A DNA stretch of 64,000 nucleotides from Paenibacillus allorhizosphaerae (GCF_910594985.1 NZ_CAJVCE010000005.1:62001-126000), one strand, 5' to 3'. Counted from the first letter of the stretch, positions 9,535 to 19,304 are shown. Translations and numbers: made by a program. Notes: generated by a model from the letters alone, not told the origin.

Positions 9535-9712
9535 GCTACTCACTCCTTTGTATTGAGGCAAACCATGCAAAGTCACACGCACACAAGGCTGCTGCTGGAC
9601 TGCTGGAACATACAAATTATTTGTCAAAATCGGAATTGTTATTTATAGGATATTTTTTACATTCATTACCCGAATACAGATTGTACATATTATCGGGGTG
9701 GAGGTGAGAATA

Positions 9713-9919
9713 ATGACAGTGGCATCCCAGGTGAAAACAACGTTGGCTTCCTTGAAAAGCGCGCAAGCAAGTCTTGAAACGTTCGCGCTGAGCACGCAAA
9801 ATCAGGAAGCAAAATCGGTTTTTGAAAACTGCGCAAAGCAAACGCAGCAAATCGTGGATCAAGTGAGCAGCCGCGTGCAGCAGCTCGAAAGCGAAGAGCC
9901 GCAATACAAAGGCTTCTAA
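9713..9919 (+). CDS. DUF1657 small protein
   Basis: 68 residues from ATG 9713 (GGAGGTGA site 5 nt upstream). The sequence is a single amphipathic helical hairpin (VKTTLASLKSAQASLETFAL ... VFENCAKQTQQIVDQV) typical of DUF1657. These proteins accompany spoVA2-type clusters and DUF421 genes in Bacillales (family knowledge); here the gene is divergent from DUF421-spoVAC-AD-AE. The upstream spacer contains CATATTA (9686-9692), a sigma-G-like -10, but I could not find a matching -35. A spore location is therefore inferred only. Confidence 0.85.
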   Translation: MTVASQVKTTLASLKSAQASLETFALSTQNQEAKSVFENCAKQTQQIVDQVSSRVQQLESEEPQYKGF

Positions 9920-9938
9920 TCCGTTGCGGTACACAGCA

Positions 9939-9979
9939 AAACAGCCTTCCCCGATCAGGTGAAAGGCTGTTTTCTTTTT
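9939..9979 (+). terminator. terminator of the DUF1657 gene
   Basis: AACAGCCTT and AAGGCTGTT pair around a 12-base loop (9940-9971), followed by TTCTTTTTG. It lies 20 bp after the DUF1657 stop. Confidence 0.85.
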
Positions 9980-9991
9980 GCTTGTGCCTGG

Positions 9992-10069
9992 CTATACAAA
10001 CGACACGACGATCAGAAGCAGTACAAACAAGACAAGAATTAGCAGAACCCGATTATTTAACGGCTCCAT
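9992..10069 (-). CDS. 25-residue hydrophobic peptide, YjcZ-like
   Basis: A short frame reads MEPLNNRV, then a 17-residue hydrophobic run rich in Leu and Val, ending SFV and a TAG stop. GGAGGAACTTGT directly precedes the ATG with good spacing. The hydrophobic tail resembles the end of YjcZ-type sporulation peptides (a run of V/L/I before a small polar end), but the Gly/Tyr-rich head of YjcZ is absent. It sits between the DUF1657 terminator and the next gene, on the opposite strand. The coding call rests on the ribosome binding site plus the membrane-helix composition; the function is unknown. Confidence 0.55.
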   Translation of the reverse strand: MEPLNNRVLLILVLFVLLLIVVSFV

Positions 10070-10239
10070 ACAAGTTCCTCCATCCGGGAAGTCGGCTCGC
10101 TTGTGCATCATATGCCTCATATAAAAAATAAGTTTGTGCTGGAGCCCAAACTATAGGCGTTTTTTAAAATCAATGTTATAATATGTTCATTGTTCACGTT
10201 AACATAAACTTTTCTTGCGGAGAGAGGCGATTCATTTTC

Positions 10240-11502
10240 ATGACTATTCAATCGAAAGAGCAGCTGCTTTCTTTTGTATCGGAAACGGTAAAAACGACGC
10301 CGGTGACCGACATTCATACGCATTTGTTCGCAGAATCGTTTGGCGATTTGCTGCTGTGGGGCGTCGATGAATTGCTCACTTATCATTACTTGATTGCCGA
10401 AACTTTTCGTTTTCGGCCGGACTTATCTTATGACGCTTTCTGGCAAATGTCCAAGCAGGAGCAAGCGGACCTTATCTGGCAAACGCTGTTTATTGAGCAC
10501 ACACCGTACAGCGAAGCATGCCGCGGGGTTGTGACGGTCCTGAACCGACTTGGATTCGATGTATCGAAGCGGGATTTGGAGGAATACCGCACCTACTTCC
10601 GCAACGTGAAAGCAAGCGATTACATCAATCGCATTCTCGAGCTTGCCAAAGTAAAAACCGTGGTCATGACGAACGATCCGTTCGACGCCTATGAACGGGG
10701 TGTATGGGAGAAAGGAGGAAGCACGGATTCCCGCTTCCTTGCTGCGCTTCGGATCGACCCGCTGCTTAATTTGTGGGATACTTCATGGACAAAGCTTGTC
10801 GAGCAAGGATACCAGGTGCAGCAGGATCTTTCGGGCGAAACGATGGCCGAAATACGCCGGTTTCTCAAGGATTGGATCGGCCGTATGAACCCGCTGTATA
10901 TGGCCGTATCTTTGCCTAACGATTTTGCATATCCCGAGGATTCCGTTCGCGTCCGCATTATCGACGAGTGCATCATTCCTGTGGCCCGGGAAGCCGACAT
11001 TCCGTTTGCGATGATGATCGGCGTGAAACGGAAAGTGAATCCTTCGCTTAAAGATGCGGGCGACAGCGTGGGCAAAAGCGATATCGGAACGGTGGAGCGG
11101 ATCGTCAGCAAGTACCAGGATGTTAAATTCCTCGTAACGATGCTATCCCGCGAAAATCAGCATGAGCTCGCCGTGACAGCACGGAAAAACCGCAATCTGC
11201 TCGTATTCGGCTGCTGGTGGTTTTTGAACAACCCGAGCTTGATCGAAGAGATTACGCGAATGAGACTGGAGCTGCTTGGCGGCAGCGTCATTCCGCAGCA
11301 TTCCGATTGCCGCATCCTCGATCAATTGCTGTACAAATGGGATCATTCCCGCGGCATTATCGCCAAAGTGTTATGCGACAAATACGGCGATTTATTCGAT
11401 ACCGGATGGCGTCTCACCGAAGAGGAAATTCGCCGGGATGTGGAAGATTTGCTTGGCGGCGTCTTCTGGAAATTCCTTGGAAAACCGGACCCTACTCTAT
11501 AA
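10240..11502 (+). CDS. glucuronate/uronate isomerase-like amidohydrolase-fold protein
   Basis: 420 residues. The N-terminal metal-binding motif DIHTHLF (His-x-His), the WGVDELLTYHYL segment and the later segments VMTNDPFD, LRIDPLL and GCWWFLNNP match COG1904 (uronate isomerase family, UxaC relatives). True UxaC is about 470 residues, so this is a shorter, divergent member. It may act on a hexuronate (aldose to ketose) or a related sugar acid; the substrate is not shown by the sequence. The start chosen is ATG 10240; the frame is open 19 codons upstream with no better site. The neighbouring gene downstream encodes a sugar-binding lipoprotein. Confidence 0.75.
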   Translation: MTIQSKEQLLSFVSETVKTTPVTDIHTHLFAESFGDLLLWGVDELLTYHYLIAETFRFRPDLSYDAFWQMSKQEQADLIWQTLFIEHTPYSEACRGVVTVLNRLGFDVSKRDLEEYRTYFRNVKASDYINRILELAKVKTVVMTNDPFDAYERGVWEKGGSTDSRFLAALRIDPLLNLWDTSWTKLVEQGYQVQQDLSGETMAEIRRFLKDWIGRMNPLYMAVSLPNDFAYPEDSVRVRIIDECIIPVAREADIPFAMMIGVKRKVNPSLKDAGDSVGKSDIGTVERIVSKYQDVKFLVTMLSRENQHELAVTARKNRNLLVFGCWWFLNNPSLIEEITRMRLELLGGSVIPQHSDCRILDQLLYKWDHSRGIIAKVLCDKYGDLFDTGWRLTEEEIRRDVEDLLGGVFWKFLGKPDPTL

Positions 11503-11853
11503 AATGACGTCGGACACCGATCTCCGATGTAGGAAATCACTCGTGATAGCCTCCCTGTTCAATCGCAGGGAGGTTGTTAGTCATTGCCCTGGCAGCAATA
11601 TATTTCGGCAAAGCCTGAACGCAGCGATTTCATTATATGCAGCGATGGGGCAATATGATAAAATCGCATTAAATGGGTAATATTCCGTTTTATTGATAGA
11701 TACTGCTCACGGAGGGGATGCAGAAGTACGCCAGCTTGTTTTTCCGTAGGTCGCTTTACGAAACTTAGAGATGATCGATACCGATGCCTATTCGCTGCTG
11801 AATTCGCTGCCGATTGAAAAATCCATGCCGATTTCAAGAAAGGGGCTTTTTCG
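11503..11853 (+). other. intergenic, no gene seen; weak terminator-like hairpin
   Basis: CCTCCCTG (11550-11557) and CAGGGAGG (11566-11573) form an 8-bp hairpin after the uronate isomerase gene, followed only by TTGTTAG, so termination is doubtful. The remainder up to the lipoprotein start shows no coding signal on either strand that I can support; open frames here have no ribosome binding site. Confidence 0.5.
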
Positions 11854-13176
11854 ATGAAAGAGTTTCATAGAACTACGGTTTGCTTTTTCACCGCATTGTT
11901 TGTTGTAACCGCTCTCACCGCATGCGGGAACGCAGGAAATCCCGACGGCAATACGTCGGATCCTCCCGGCAATAAACAGGCGGACACCGCACCGCCCAAG
12001 CCCGTAACCGTTACGATGTTTAACCAAAGCAACGGGATCTCGGACGACCGGCTGCAGCAATTTATACTCGAGCCGCTCAAACAAAAGTTACCTCATGTCA
12101 CCTTCGAAGTCGTGAAAGATGCAAAAGGCACGACGATGGATGAGCTGGTGGCTGCGGGCAATTTTACCGACATCAATTATGGCAGCAACCCCCAGTTCCC
12201 CCCCTATTTACTCAAAGAACTCCAATACGACATGAACGATTTGGTCAAAAAGCATAACCTCGATTTGAACCGGTTTGACCCGACCTTCATCAATGCAGTG
12301 AAAACGTTCGACGACAAAGGAAAGCTGTATGCGATTCCGTTCTCAACCAATTTGGGCGTGCTCATCTACAATAAAGATATATTCGACCGATTCGGCGTGG
12401 CGTATCCGAAAGACGGCATGACTTGGGACGAAACCGTTGAGCTGGGCCGCAAGCTGACGCGTACCCAGGATGGAATCAATTATATCGGCTTTGATCCGGG
12501 CGTGGCTACCGATATCGGTCAAGCGCTTTCCTTGCCATATGTGGACACCCAAACGATGAAGGCTTTGGTTAACAACGACCAGTGGAAAAAAATATTCGAC
12601 ATGTTAAAACGGGCGTACGCGGTTCCCGGATTTGTGAACGCGGGAAAATACGATTACGGCACCGGCGGCTTCATCAAAGATCGCAATGTTGCCATGAGAC
12701 CGATTTGGGCATTGCAAATTATGAACGCCAAATCGGATTTGGCCAATGTCAACTGGGATGTCGTATCGCTGCCCAATTTTAAAGAAGATTTGGGTCAAGG
12801 ACGGGAAGTCGACATCCATATGCTCGCCATTTCTAACGTAAGCAAAAACAAAGATGCCGCAATGGACGTCATTAAAGCGATCACTTCCGATGAAGTGCAG
12901 CGGTTGATGAGCGAATACGGCACGCCAACGGTAATGAAGAACGAAGAAATCAAAAAGGCTTACGGCTCCAAGCTGCCCGAATACAAAGGCAAAAACGTTC
13001 AAGCGTTCTTCAAAACCACGCCCCGCGTACCGCATGTCATTACGAGATATGATGCGACGGTTCGCACGGAAATCAACAACGGTAGAAAAGATATCGCTAC
13101 CGGCAACAAAGACGTAAATACACTTATTCGCGAAATACAGGAAAAATCCGATCAAAAGCTTTCGGAAATGAAATAA
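11854..13176 (+). CDS. extracellular sugar-binding lipoprotein (ABC transporter family 1)
   Basis: 440 residues. A signal peptide ends in the lipobox LTAC (Cys about residue 24), so the protein is probably lipid-anchored outside the membrane. The body has the family-1 solute-binding fold with IYNKDIFDRFGVAYPKDG, a stretch shared almost unchanged with the two other binding proteins in this window. The start has AAAGGGG 8 nt upstream. No permease or ATPase genes are adjacent, so the partner components must be elsewhere. Ligand: most probably an oligosaccharide, by family only. Confidence 0.9.
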   Translation: MKEFHRTTVCFFTALFVVTALTACGNAGNPDGNTSDPPGNKQADTAPPKPVTVTMFNQSNGISDDRLQQFILEPLKQKLPHVTFEVVKDAKGTTMDELVAAGNFTDINYGSNPQFPPYLLKELQYDMNDLVKKHNLDLNRFDPTFINAVKTFDDKGKLYAIPFSTNLGVLIYNKDIFDRFGVAYPKDGMTWDETVELGRKLTRTQDGINYIGFDPGVATDIGQALSLPYVDTQTMKALVNNDQWKKIFDMLKRAYAVPGFVNAGKYDYGTGGFIKDRNVAMRPIWALQIMNAKSDLANVNWDVVSLPNFKEDLGQGREVDIHMLAISNVSKNKDAAMDVIKAITSDEVQRLMSEYGTPTVMKNEEIKKAYGSKLPEYKGKNVQAFFKTTPRVPHVITRYDATVRTEINNGRKDIATGNKDVNTLIREIQEKSDQKLSEMK

Positions 13177-13232
13177 CCCTACCGCGGCAGCCAAGACAAT
13201 CGGATTATCCGTTCGTAAGGCGTTTATGACCG

Positions 13233-13273
13233 AAAAAACCTCTCCTTTCGTTTCCGAAAAGAGAGGTTTTTTT
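13233..13273. terminator. bidirectional terminator between convergent genes
   Basis: AAAACCTCTC (13235-13244) pairs with GAGAGGTTTT (13261-13270), with A and T runs on either side. It separates the plus-strand lipoprotein gene from the minus-strand RCC1/SLH gene and can serve both. Confidence 0.88.
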
Positions 13274-13283
13274 ATGTCGTTGC

Positions 13284-16112
13284 TTATGGCGTCTTCACAA
13301 GTGACTGGACGTCTACGGGCAAAACAGTCCCGGCTTTCACGGCAAGAAGACGTTCCACGACAACGATCGCCTGCGCGCGCGTTGTCGTGTCCTCCGGTGC
13401 GAGTCTCCCCCCGTCCAACCCTTGCATAATGCCCTTCTTTAAAGCTTCCTGCATCGCACTGGCTGTATCCACAGCAGATGCGCTAGGGACATTCGAGGAA
13501 GCGCGTACCGCTATCCGGGCCAGCTCGCCTCGGGTCGCAGCGTCTTCCCAAGCACCCTGCAAGTCGTCCTGTCGGAGAATCCCCGCATCCTGCAATGCTT
13601 TTTCATAAGGCACGTACCATGGCTGTCCCGCCTCTTGTACAGGGGTATTCAACTTCAGCGCCGAGGCGACTAGCTTCACAAGCTCGCTGCGGGCAATCGA
13701 GCTGTCCGGATGGAAGGTGCCGTCCGGATAGCCGTCTACCATCCCTTGTTGTACTGCCGCGTCAATGGATGATTGCGCCCAATGACCGGCCAAGTCGCTA
13801 AACATCGGATTGAACCCGACAATCACTTGGGGAATCGAACGGCTCTTGTACTCGCCGTCTCCTAATTGACCTCCCCCGTTGGAGCCCCATGTCCATACGG
13901 CCTCGTTCTTATCGATCGCCGCGGAATGGTAAGTACCCGCCGCAACATATTGAATGCCTGTCGCCGCTTTCACCTGCACCGCCGTACTCCGGTTCTCCGT
14001 AGTACCATCGCCCAATTGTCCGAACAAGTTGTTGCCCCAGGACCATACCGTTCCGTCCGATTTGACGACAATTGCATGGTATGCACCGGCAGCGATCGAT
14101 TTCACTCCGTACAAACCGCTTACCGGCGCCGGTTCTTTTCGGCTGGACGTTGTCCCGTCCCCCAATTGACCGAACGCGTTGTAGCCCCAAGCCCACACCG
14201 ATCCGTCCGCTTTCAAGGCAAGAGAGAAATTGCGGCCGGCAGCGATCGCCGTCACTTCTTCCAGTTTGGGAACGGCGACAGGACTGCGGCGCGGCATCGT
14301 CGTGCCATCGCCCAGCTGACCTGAACTGTTATCGCCCCAGGACCATACGTGTCCGTCCGGCGTCAGCGCGAGAACATGATAACCGCCCGCCGCCACAGCT
14401 TGAATTAACGGAAGGCCCTCCACCTTCGCAGGTGAGGTGCGATCTTCGGCCAATCCATCGCCTTGTTGGCCGAAAGAATTGTCGCCTGTCGTCCACACTG
14501 AACCGTCCTTTTTCAGAAATACGCTGAAATTAGTACCAGAACCGATAGAAACGACGTCCGTCAAAGCCGGTACGGCAGCAGGAATATTTTTATTCTCTGT
14601 CGTTCCATCGCCAAACTGGCCCGAAATATTGCTGCCCCATGCCCGTACGGTTCCGTCCTTCTGGAGCGCCGCTGCTTGCGCGAGTTTTGCGGAAAGCAGC
14701 ACGGAATCCGGAAGCGAGCTTACCGGTTGCGGCGTATTTTTGAAGACGCTCGATCCGATCCCGAGCTGTCCGAAGGTGTTTTCTCCCCACGTCCACACTT
14801 GGCCGTCCTTGATTACCGCAGTAAAGCCGTCACCGGCGGCAATCGGAAACGGAGTGATCGAGTTGGAGTAGGATAACGTGCTTTCAGGTATATCGGTCTT
14901 ATTCACAATCAGCGAAAACCTCGGAAGCATGACGGGTGTAGTACGGTTCGTTGTCGAACCGTCACCGAGCTGCCCCATTACATTGCTCCCCCACGTCCAT
15001 ACCGAACCGTCCGCCTTCATTGCCATCGCATGGAATGCACCACTTCCGATAAGGGTCGTATGTTCGAATCCGGCGATTTTGCTGAAAATCAATTTATTAT
15101 CGGTATTGCCGATGCCGAGCTGACCGAATTGATTGCCGCCCCAAGTGTACAAATCGCCGTCTTTGGACATCGCCATCGCGTGCGTGTTACCGGCTGCAAT
15201 GGCCGTGATCCCCCTTAAGCCTGTGACCACTTTGGGATTCGCAGCGACGTTAATGTAGTGGTAACCGTACGAGTTTCCCAACTGCCCTGTCGTATCCGAC
15301 CCCCAAGCAAATACCGAGCCGTCTTCTTTGAGCGCAAGCGAAAAGTTGTTTCCCGCGGCTACCGCTTTGACGTCCTGGATGAACTCGACGAATACACGGT
15401 ACGTTCTTTTGCCTCCGACCGTACCGTACCCCAGTTGCCCACCGTTGTTATCGCCCCAGCCGACAACGGTTTTCTCTTTCGTTACGGCTAGCACGTGGTT
15501 GACGCCTGATGCGATGCTTGTAATTTCGGGTAATCCAACAACCTCTTTCGGCGTATCGTGATCTTCCGTTGTCACATCGCCGAGTTGGCCGTAATCATTG
15601 TCTCCCCAAGCAAACACGACGCCGTCTTCGCGAAGAGCGACGGAATGGTTTGCTCCCGCGGCGATGGCCATAATGGAGTTCAGGCCTTCGACATGGACCG
15701 GGGTACCGCTATCTTTTCTGGTGCCGTCTCCCAACTGTCCGGAGTTGTTGCCTCCCCACGCCCAGACGGAACCGTCTTTCTTGAGAGCGAGCGTATGGTT
15801 GTTTCCCGATGCGATCGCCTTCACGTCGGTTAAATCGCTCAACCGGCTCGGCGTATACCGGTTGACGAGCTTCCCGGCCCCCAGCTTTCCGCGCTGATTA
15901 TCGCCCCAGGTCCACACGGTTCCGTCCGTTTTCAGAGCGACGGTGTGTCCGAGACCGCCGGTAATTTGCGCGATTCCGGCTTCTCCCGCCTGGGAGGACG
16001 CGTCCGCCCAGGCCGGTCTCGCGGCTGCGAAGGAGCCGAAAATAACGAGCAAAGCCAATCCGATCTTCAGTAATAGCGCCAGATTGAATTTGGTGTGTAT
16101 GGTTGCATTCAT
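13284..16112 (-). CDS. secreted RCC1-repeat protein with C-terminal SLH domains
   Basis: 942 residues. A signal peptide (LALLLKIGLALLVIFGSFAAARPAWA) is followed by 14 RCC1-type repeats of about 50 residues, each with a W-x-W-G-x-N-x-x-G-Q-L-G core. A non-repeat linker of about 45 residues separates repeats 1-7 from 8-14, so the protein likely forms two seven-bladed propellers. Three SLH motifs close the protein; the first is canonical (FSDLAGHWA ... DGYPDGTF) and the other two are degenerate. SLH domains bind pyruvylated cell-wall polymer, so this is a surface protein. The ATG at 16112 has GGAGGAG/GGAGAAG upstream; the ATG ten codons earlier (16142) has none. No enzymatic motif seen; role unknown. 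Confidence 0.9.
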   Translation of the reverse strand: MNATIHTKFNLALLLKIGLALLVIFGSFAAARPAWADASSQAGEAGIAQITGGLGHTVALKTDGTVWTWGDNQRGKLGAGKLVNRYTPSRLSDLTDVKAIASGNNHTLALKKDGSVWAWGGNNSGQLGDGTRKDSGTPVHVEGLNSIMAIAAGANHSVALREDGVVFAWGDNDYGQLGDVTTEDHDTPKEVVGLPEITSIASGVNHVLAVTKEKTVVGWGDNNGGQLGYGTVGGKRTYRVFVEFIQDVKAVAAGNNFSLALKEDGSVFAWGSDTTGQLGNSYGYHYINVAANPKVVTGLRGITAIAAGNTHAMAMSKDGDLYTWGGNQFGQLGIGNTDNKLIFSKIAGFEHTTLIGSGAFHAMAMKADGSVWTWGSNVMGQLGDGSTTNRTTPVMLPRFSLIVNKTDIPESTLSYSNSITPFPIAAGDGFTAVIKDGQVWTWGENTFGQLGIGSSVFKNTPQPVSSLPDSVLLSAKLAQAAALQKDGTVRAWGSNISGQFGDGTTENKNIPAAVPALTDVVSIGSGTNFSVFLKKDGSVWTTGDNSFGQQGDGLAEDRTSPAKVEGLPLIQAVAAGGYHVLALTPDGHVWSWGDNSSGQLGDGTTMPRRSPVAVPKLEEVTAIAAGRNFSLALKADGSVWAWGYNAFGQLGDGTTSSRKEPAPVSGLYGVKSIAAGAYHAIVVKSDGTVWSWGNNLFGQLGDGTTENRSTAVQVKAATGIQYVAAGTYHSAAIDKNEAVWTWGSNGGGQLGDGEYKSRSIPQVIVGFNPMFSDLAGHWAQSSIDAAVQQGMVDGYPDGTFHPDSSIARSELVKLVASALKLNTPVQEAGQPWYVPYEKALQDAGILRQDDLQGAWEDAATRGELARIAVRASSNVPSASAVDTASAMQEALKKGIMQGLDGGRLAPEDTTTRAQAIVVVERLLAVKAGTVLPVDVQSLVKTP

Positions 16113-16160
16113 AGTTCCGCTTCTCCTCCATGCTTTATTCATAGGTTTGCCCGTACCTGT

Positions 16161-19100
16161 CTAGGCGGTAGGGGTATTGTCCGTCTGTAGGGATGGAGGG
16201 GCTTGCCGTTTAAACTTGCGGCGGATGACATCAATCCCGCCATCCATCAGCATATAAACAACCGGCACAAGCACGAGCGTGATCATGGTCGATAACGTCA
16301 ATCCGAAAGCGACCACGGTTGCCATGGAAGCTTGAGCTTCAGCGCCTTCGCCGAATCCGATAACAAGCGGCAGCATCGCCAAAACGGTAGTCGCCGTCGT
16401 CATCATGATCGGACGCAGCCGGATTCTTCCCGCTTCCAGCAGCGCATCGCGCAGCGTAAACCCGCGTTTTCGCAGCTGGTTCGTGTAATCGATCAGCACG
16501 ATCGCGTTGTTCACCACGATCCCGACCAGCATGATCATCCCCATGACGGAGTTCATATTGATCGTCCGGTCAGTCAGCCAGAGGCCGAGAATCGCGCCAA
16601 TAAATGTCGGAGGCAGCGAGAACATGATGATAAAAGGACCATACAGCGATTCGAACTGGCTCGCCATGACCATGTAGACCAAGACGACGGAAAGGATCAG
16701 CATCATATACAAGCTTTTGAATGTATCATTAGTGCTGCTCTTCGACGCCAGCGAAATCGAGTATCCGTCCGGTGCCTGAATCGTATCCAGCCGTTCTTGA
16801 ACCAGCTTCTCCACATCGCCGATGGCCGCTCCGCTGACCGAGGCTTGCACGGTCGTGAGACGCTGCTGGTTAATATGGCGAATTTGTACCGGGCTGGAGC
16901 CTGGCTCCACTTTGGCAATGGCGCTGAGAGGAATTTGCGCTCCGCCTGCACCGTTAATAATAATTTGATTCAAATTTTCCAAATTGTTGGTAAATTCCTG
17001 CGGATATTTCACGACTACCGCGATCTGCGTATCTCCCGTTTTGAACTGCGTCGCTACGGAGCCTTGATATGCCGTCCGCAAGGAAGTCATGACCTCCCGC
17101 CTCGTAACGCCGTAATAGGAAGCCGCGTCGCGGTCGATCGTCAAGTCAAAAGCCGGCACGCTGCGTTCCAGCGTATTTTGGACGCTCCGCAGCGTTGGTA
17201 TGCTGCGCAGCTCTTCAGCGACAATGTCTCCCAGCTTGCCGAGCACCGCCATATCCGGACCGTTCAAGCTTACGGTAATATCGGCGCCGCCGCCGCCGCC
17301 GAGACCCGGAAGTCTGACGGAAGAACGGGCGTTGACGTTGATTTGTGCGCCGGGGTAGCTTGTCGTGAACGTACGGATCTGTTCAACGACCTTCTCGGTT
17401 TTCATCTTCCGCTCATGGATCGGCTTCAGCGTAACCGAAATGTTGGCCGAGTTCGTGGATGCGGTTTGGAACGAACCGCCCCCGCTGCTGCCGACCGTCG
17501 TAAATACCGTTTCGATGTCCGGAATATCCTTCAGTTTGTCTTCTACCTTGCTGGCAATGTCATTGGTGATCTCGAACTTCGTGCCTTGCGGCAAGCTGAT
17601 GTTAATATTCAACTGCCCTTCGTCCGTTCGCGGCATCATCTCCGAGCCGACGAATCGGGCCAAATAAACGCTGCCTCCGAGCATTGCGACCGTGATCAAG
17701 ACAATCGTCCAGCGATGACCGAGCGACCATCGAAGCAATGCAGTGTACCCGTTCGTGAAACGGTTCATTCCTCGGCCGAACCAAACGGCCGGGTTGTAGG
17801 ACCGCCCTTCCGGCAGTTCCTCGGAATGATGCTTCGTCAACAGTTTGGCGGCGAGCATCGGCACGAGCGTAATCGCCGCAAACAATGCGGCGATATGGGA
17901 AAAACTGATCGTCAAAGCCATCGGTGCGAAAAAGTTTTTGATAATGCCGTTAATGAATACCGTCGGCGCGAATACGGCGATTTGGGCAAGCGCGGAAGCG
18001 AGTACGGCCGTACCGACCTCCGCGGTGCCCTGTTTGGCCGCTTCTACCGGAGACAAGCCTTCTTCTTTTTTCCGGAAAATACTTTCAAGCACGACGACGG
18101 CAAAGTCAACGAGAGAGCCGAGGCCGAGCGCAAGTCCTCCGAGCGTAATCGTGTTGATCGTCTGATTGGCGAAATACATCATACTGAACGTACTGACAAC
18201 CGAAATCGGAATGACGACGCCGATAATGAGCGTCGCGCGAATGCTGTTCAGGAACAGCATCAAAACAATAATCGAGAATACGGCTCCTAGCAGCGTATGC
18301 TCGATAACGGTATTAACGGAGTTTTTAATAAATTTCGAAGTATCGTTCAACACGTCGATCTTGACGCCTTCCGGAAGCTTGCTTCTGATATCGATCAGTG
18401 CCTCGCGAATGTTGTCCGCAACCGATACGGTATTGCCGTCCGACTGCTTCAAAATCGACAAGCTGACACTTGTTTCGCCGTTACGCCGCGCATCGAAGGT
18501 GACATCCTGGTACTTGTCGACGATGGTTCCGACTTCCGAGACCGGAATCGATTGTCCGCGGGAAAGCGGAATGCGCACTTTCTCGATTTCACCCGTCGAT
18601 TTGAACTCGCCGTTGATGCGTAATGGCACGAGCTGCTGCCCTTTGTATACGAGACCGGCGTCGGTCGACTGGTTATCATTCGAAAGCGCCTGCGTCACTT
18701 GGTTGAAGGTGAGTCCGTATTGGGTAAGTTTGTTCTGGTCAAGGAGCACCTGGATCTGCCTAACCCGCCCGCCGGTAACCCCTACGGATGCGACGCCTTC
18801 AATTCGCTGCATCGCCGGGCTGACGATATTGTCGGCCAAGTCCCGCAGCGAAATCAGATCCATATCGCTGCCGTACAGCGAGAGGCTCATGATCGGCGCG
18901 CTGTTCGGGTCCGCACGGGACACGACAGGCGCATCGGCATCGGTCGGGAGCTGGCGCCGCACCCGGTCCAGCTTGTCGCGCATCTCCAGTGTCGCTTGTT
19001 CTATATCCGTGCCGTAATTAAACTGCAAGGTGACGTTACTTGAGCCGGTTCGTGAATTTGACGTAACCGAGGTGACATTGGCTATGGTTGCCATCGACGC

Positions 19101-19304
19101 CTCTACCCTTTTCGTCACCTGGCTTTCCACCTGCGCCGGCGAAGCCCCCGACCAGCTTACCGATACGGTAGCGGTAGGAATCTCCATATTCGGATACAAG
19201 TCAACCGGAAGCAAAGGCGCTGCGATCGATCCGACGATCACAAGCGCAATCATTAGCATCAAAATCGTTACGGGCCGATTGACTGAAAAATTCGCTAAAT
19301 TCAC
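16161..19304 (-). CDS. RND-family efflux permease (AcrB/MMPL-like)
   Basis: 1047 residues with the classic duplicated RND architecture: an N-terminal helix (VTILMLMIALVIVGSIAAPL), a large extracytoplasmic loop, five more helices, and a repeat of the pattern in the second half. The GLVLVYMVMASQFESLYGP-type and GIVVNNAIVLIDY segments are present. A poly-Gly run lies in the second porter domain. The start is GTG 19304, overlapping the stop of the membrane fusion protein gene as GTGA, so the two are coupled. Monoderm Gram-positives carry such pumps without an outer-membrane channel; substrates could be lipids, peptides or drugs, which the sequence does not reveal. Confidence 0.93.
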   Translation of the reverse strand: MNLANFSVNRPVTILMLMIALVIVGSIAAPLLPVDLYPNMEIPTATVSVSWSGASPAQVESQVTKRVEASMATIANVTSVTSNSRTGSSNVTLQFNYGTDIEQATLEMRDKLDRVRRQLPTDADAPVVSRADPNSAPIMSLSLYGSDMDLISLRDLADNIVSPAMQRIEGVASVGVTGGRVRQIQVLLDQNKLTQYGLTFNQVTQALSNDNQSTDAGLVYKGQQLVPLRINGEFKSTGEIEKVRIPLSRGQSIPVSEVGTIVDKYQDVTFDARRNGETSVSLSILKQSDGNTVSVADNIREALIDIRSKLPEGVKIDVLNDTSKFIKNSVNTVIEHTLLGAVFSIIVLMLFLNSIRATLIIGVVIPISVVSTFSMMYFANQTINTITLGGLALGLGSLVDFAVVVLESIFRKKEEGLSPVEAAKQGTAEVGTAVLASALAQIAVFAPTVFINGIIKNFFAPMALTISFSHIAALFAAITLVPMLAAKLLTKHHSEELPEGRSYNPAVWFGRGMNRFTNGYTALLRWSLGHRWTIVLITVAMLGGSVYLARFVGSEMMPRTDEGQLNINISLPQGTKFEITNDIASKVEDKLKDIPDIETVFTTVGSSGGGSFQTASTNSANISVTLKPIHERKMKTEKVVEQIRTFTTSYPGAQINVNARSSVRLPGLGGGGGADITVSLNGPDMAVLGKLGDIVAEELRSIPTLRSVQNTLERSVPAFDLTIDRDAASYYGVTRREVMTSLRTAYQGSVATQFKTGDTQIAVVVKYPQEFTNNLENLNQIIINGAGGAQIPLSAIAKVEPGSSPVQIRHINQQRLTTVQASVSGAAIGDVEKLVQERLDTIQAPDGYSISLASKSSTNDTFKSLYMMLILSVVLVYMVMASQFESLYGPFIIMFSLPPTFIGAILGLWLTDRTINMNSVMGMIMLVGIVVNNAIVLIDYTNQLRKRGFTLRDALLEAGRIRLRPIMMTTATTVLAMLPLVIGFGEGAEAQASMATVVAFGLTLSTMITLVLVPVVYMLMDGGIDVIRRKFKRQAPPSLQTDNTPTA

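Noticed and set aside
11577-11837. Minus-strand 86-codon frame upstream of the first lipoprotein gene
   Set aside because: No ribosome binding site, composition not convincing, and no conserved motif.
16332-18290. A 652-codon open frame on the plus strand opposite the RND permease gene
   Set aside because: Antisense shadow: very Arg/His/Gln-rich, no ribosome binding site, and the minus strand encodes a clear RND protein. Other long antisense frames (4689-5312, 47307-48302) are rejected for the same reason.
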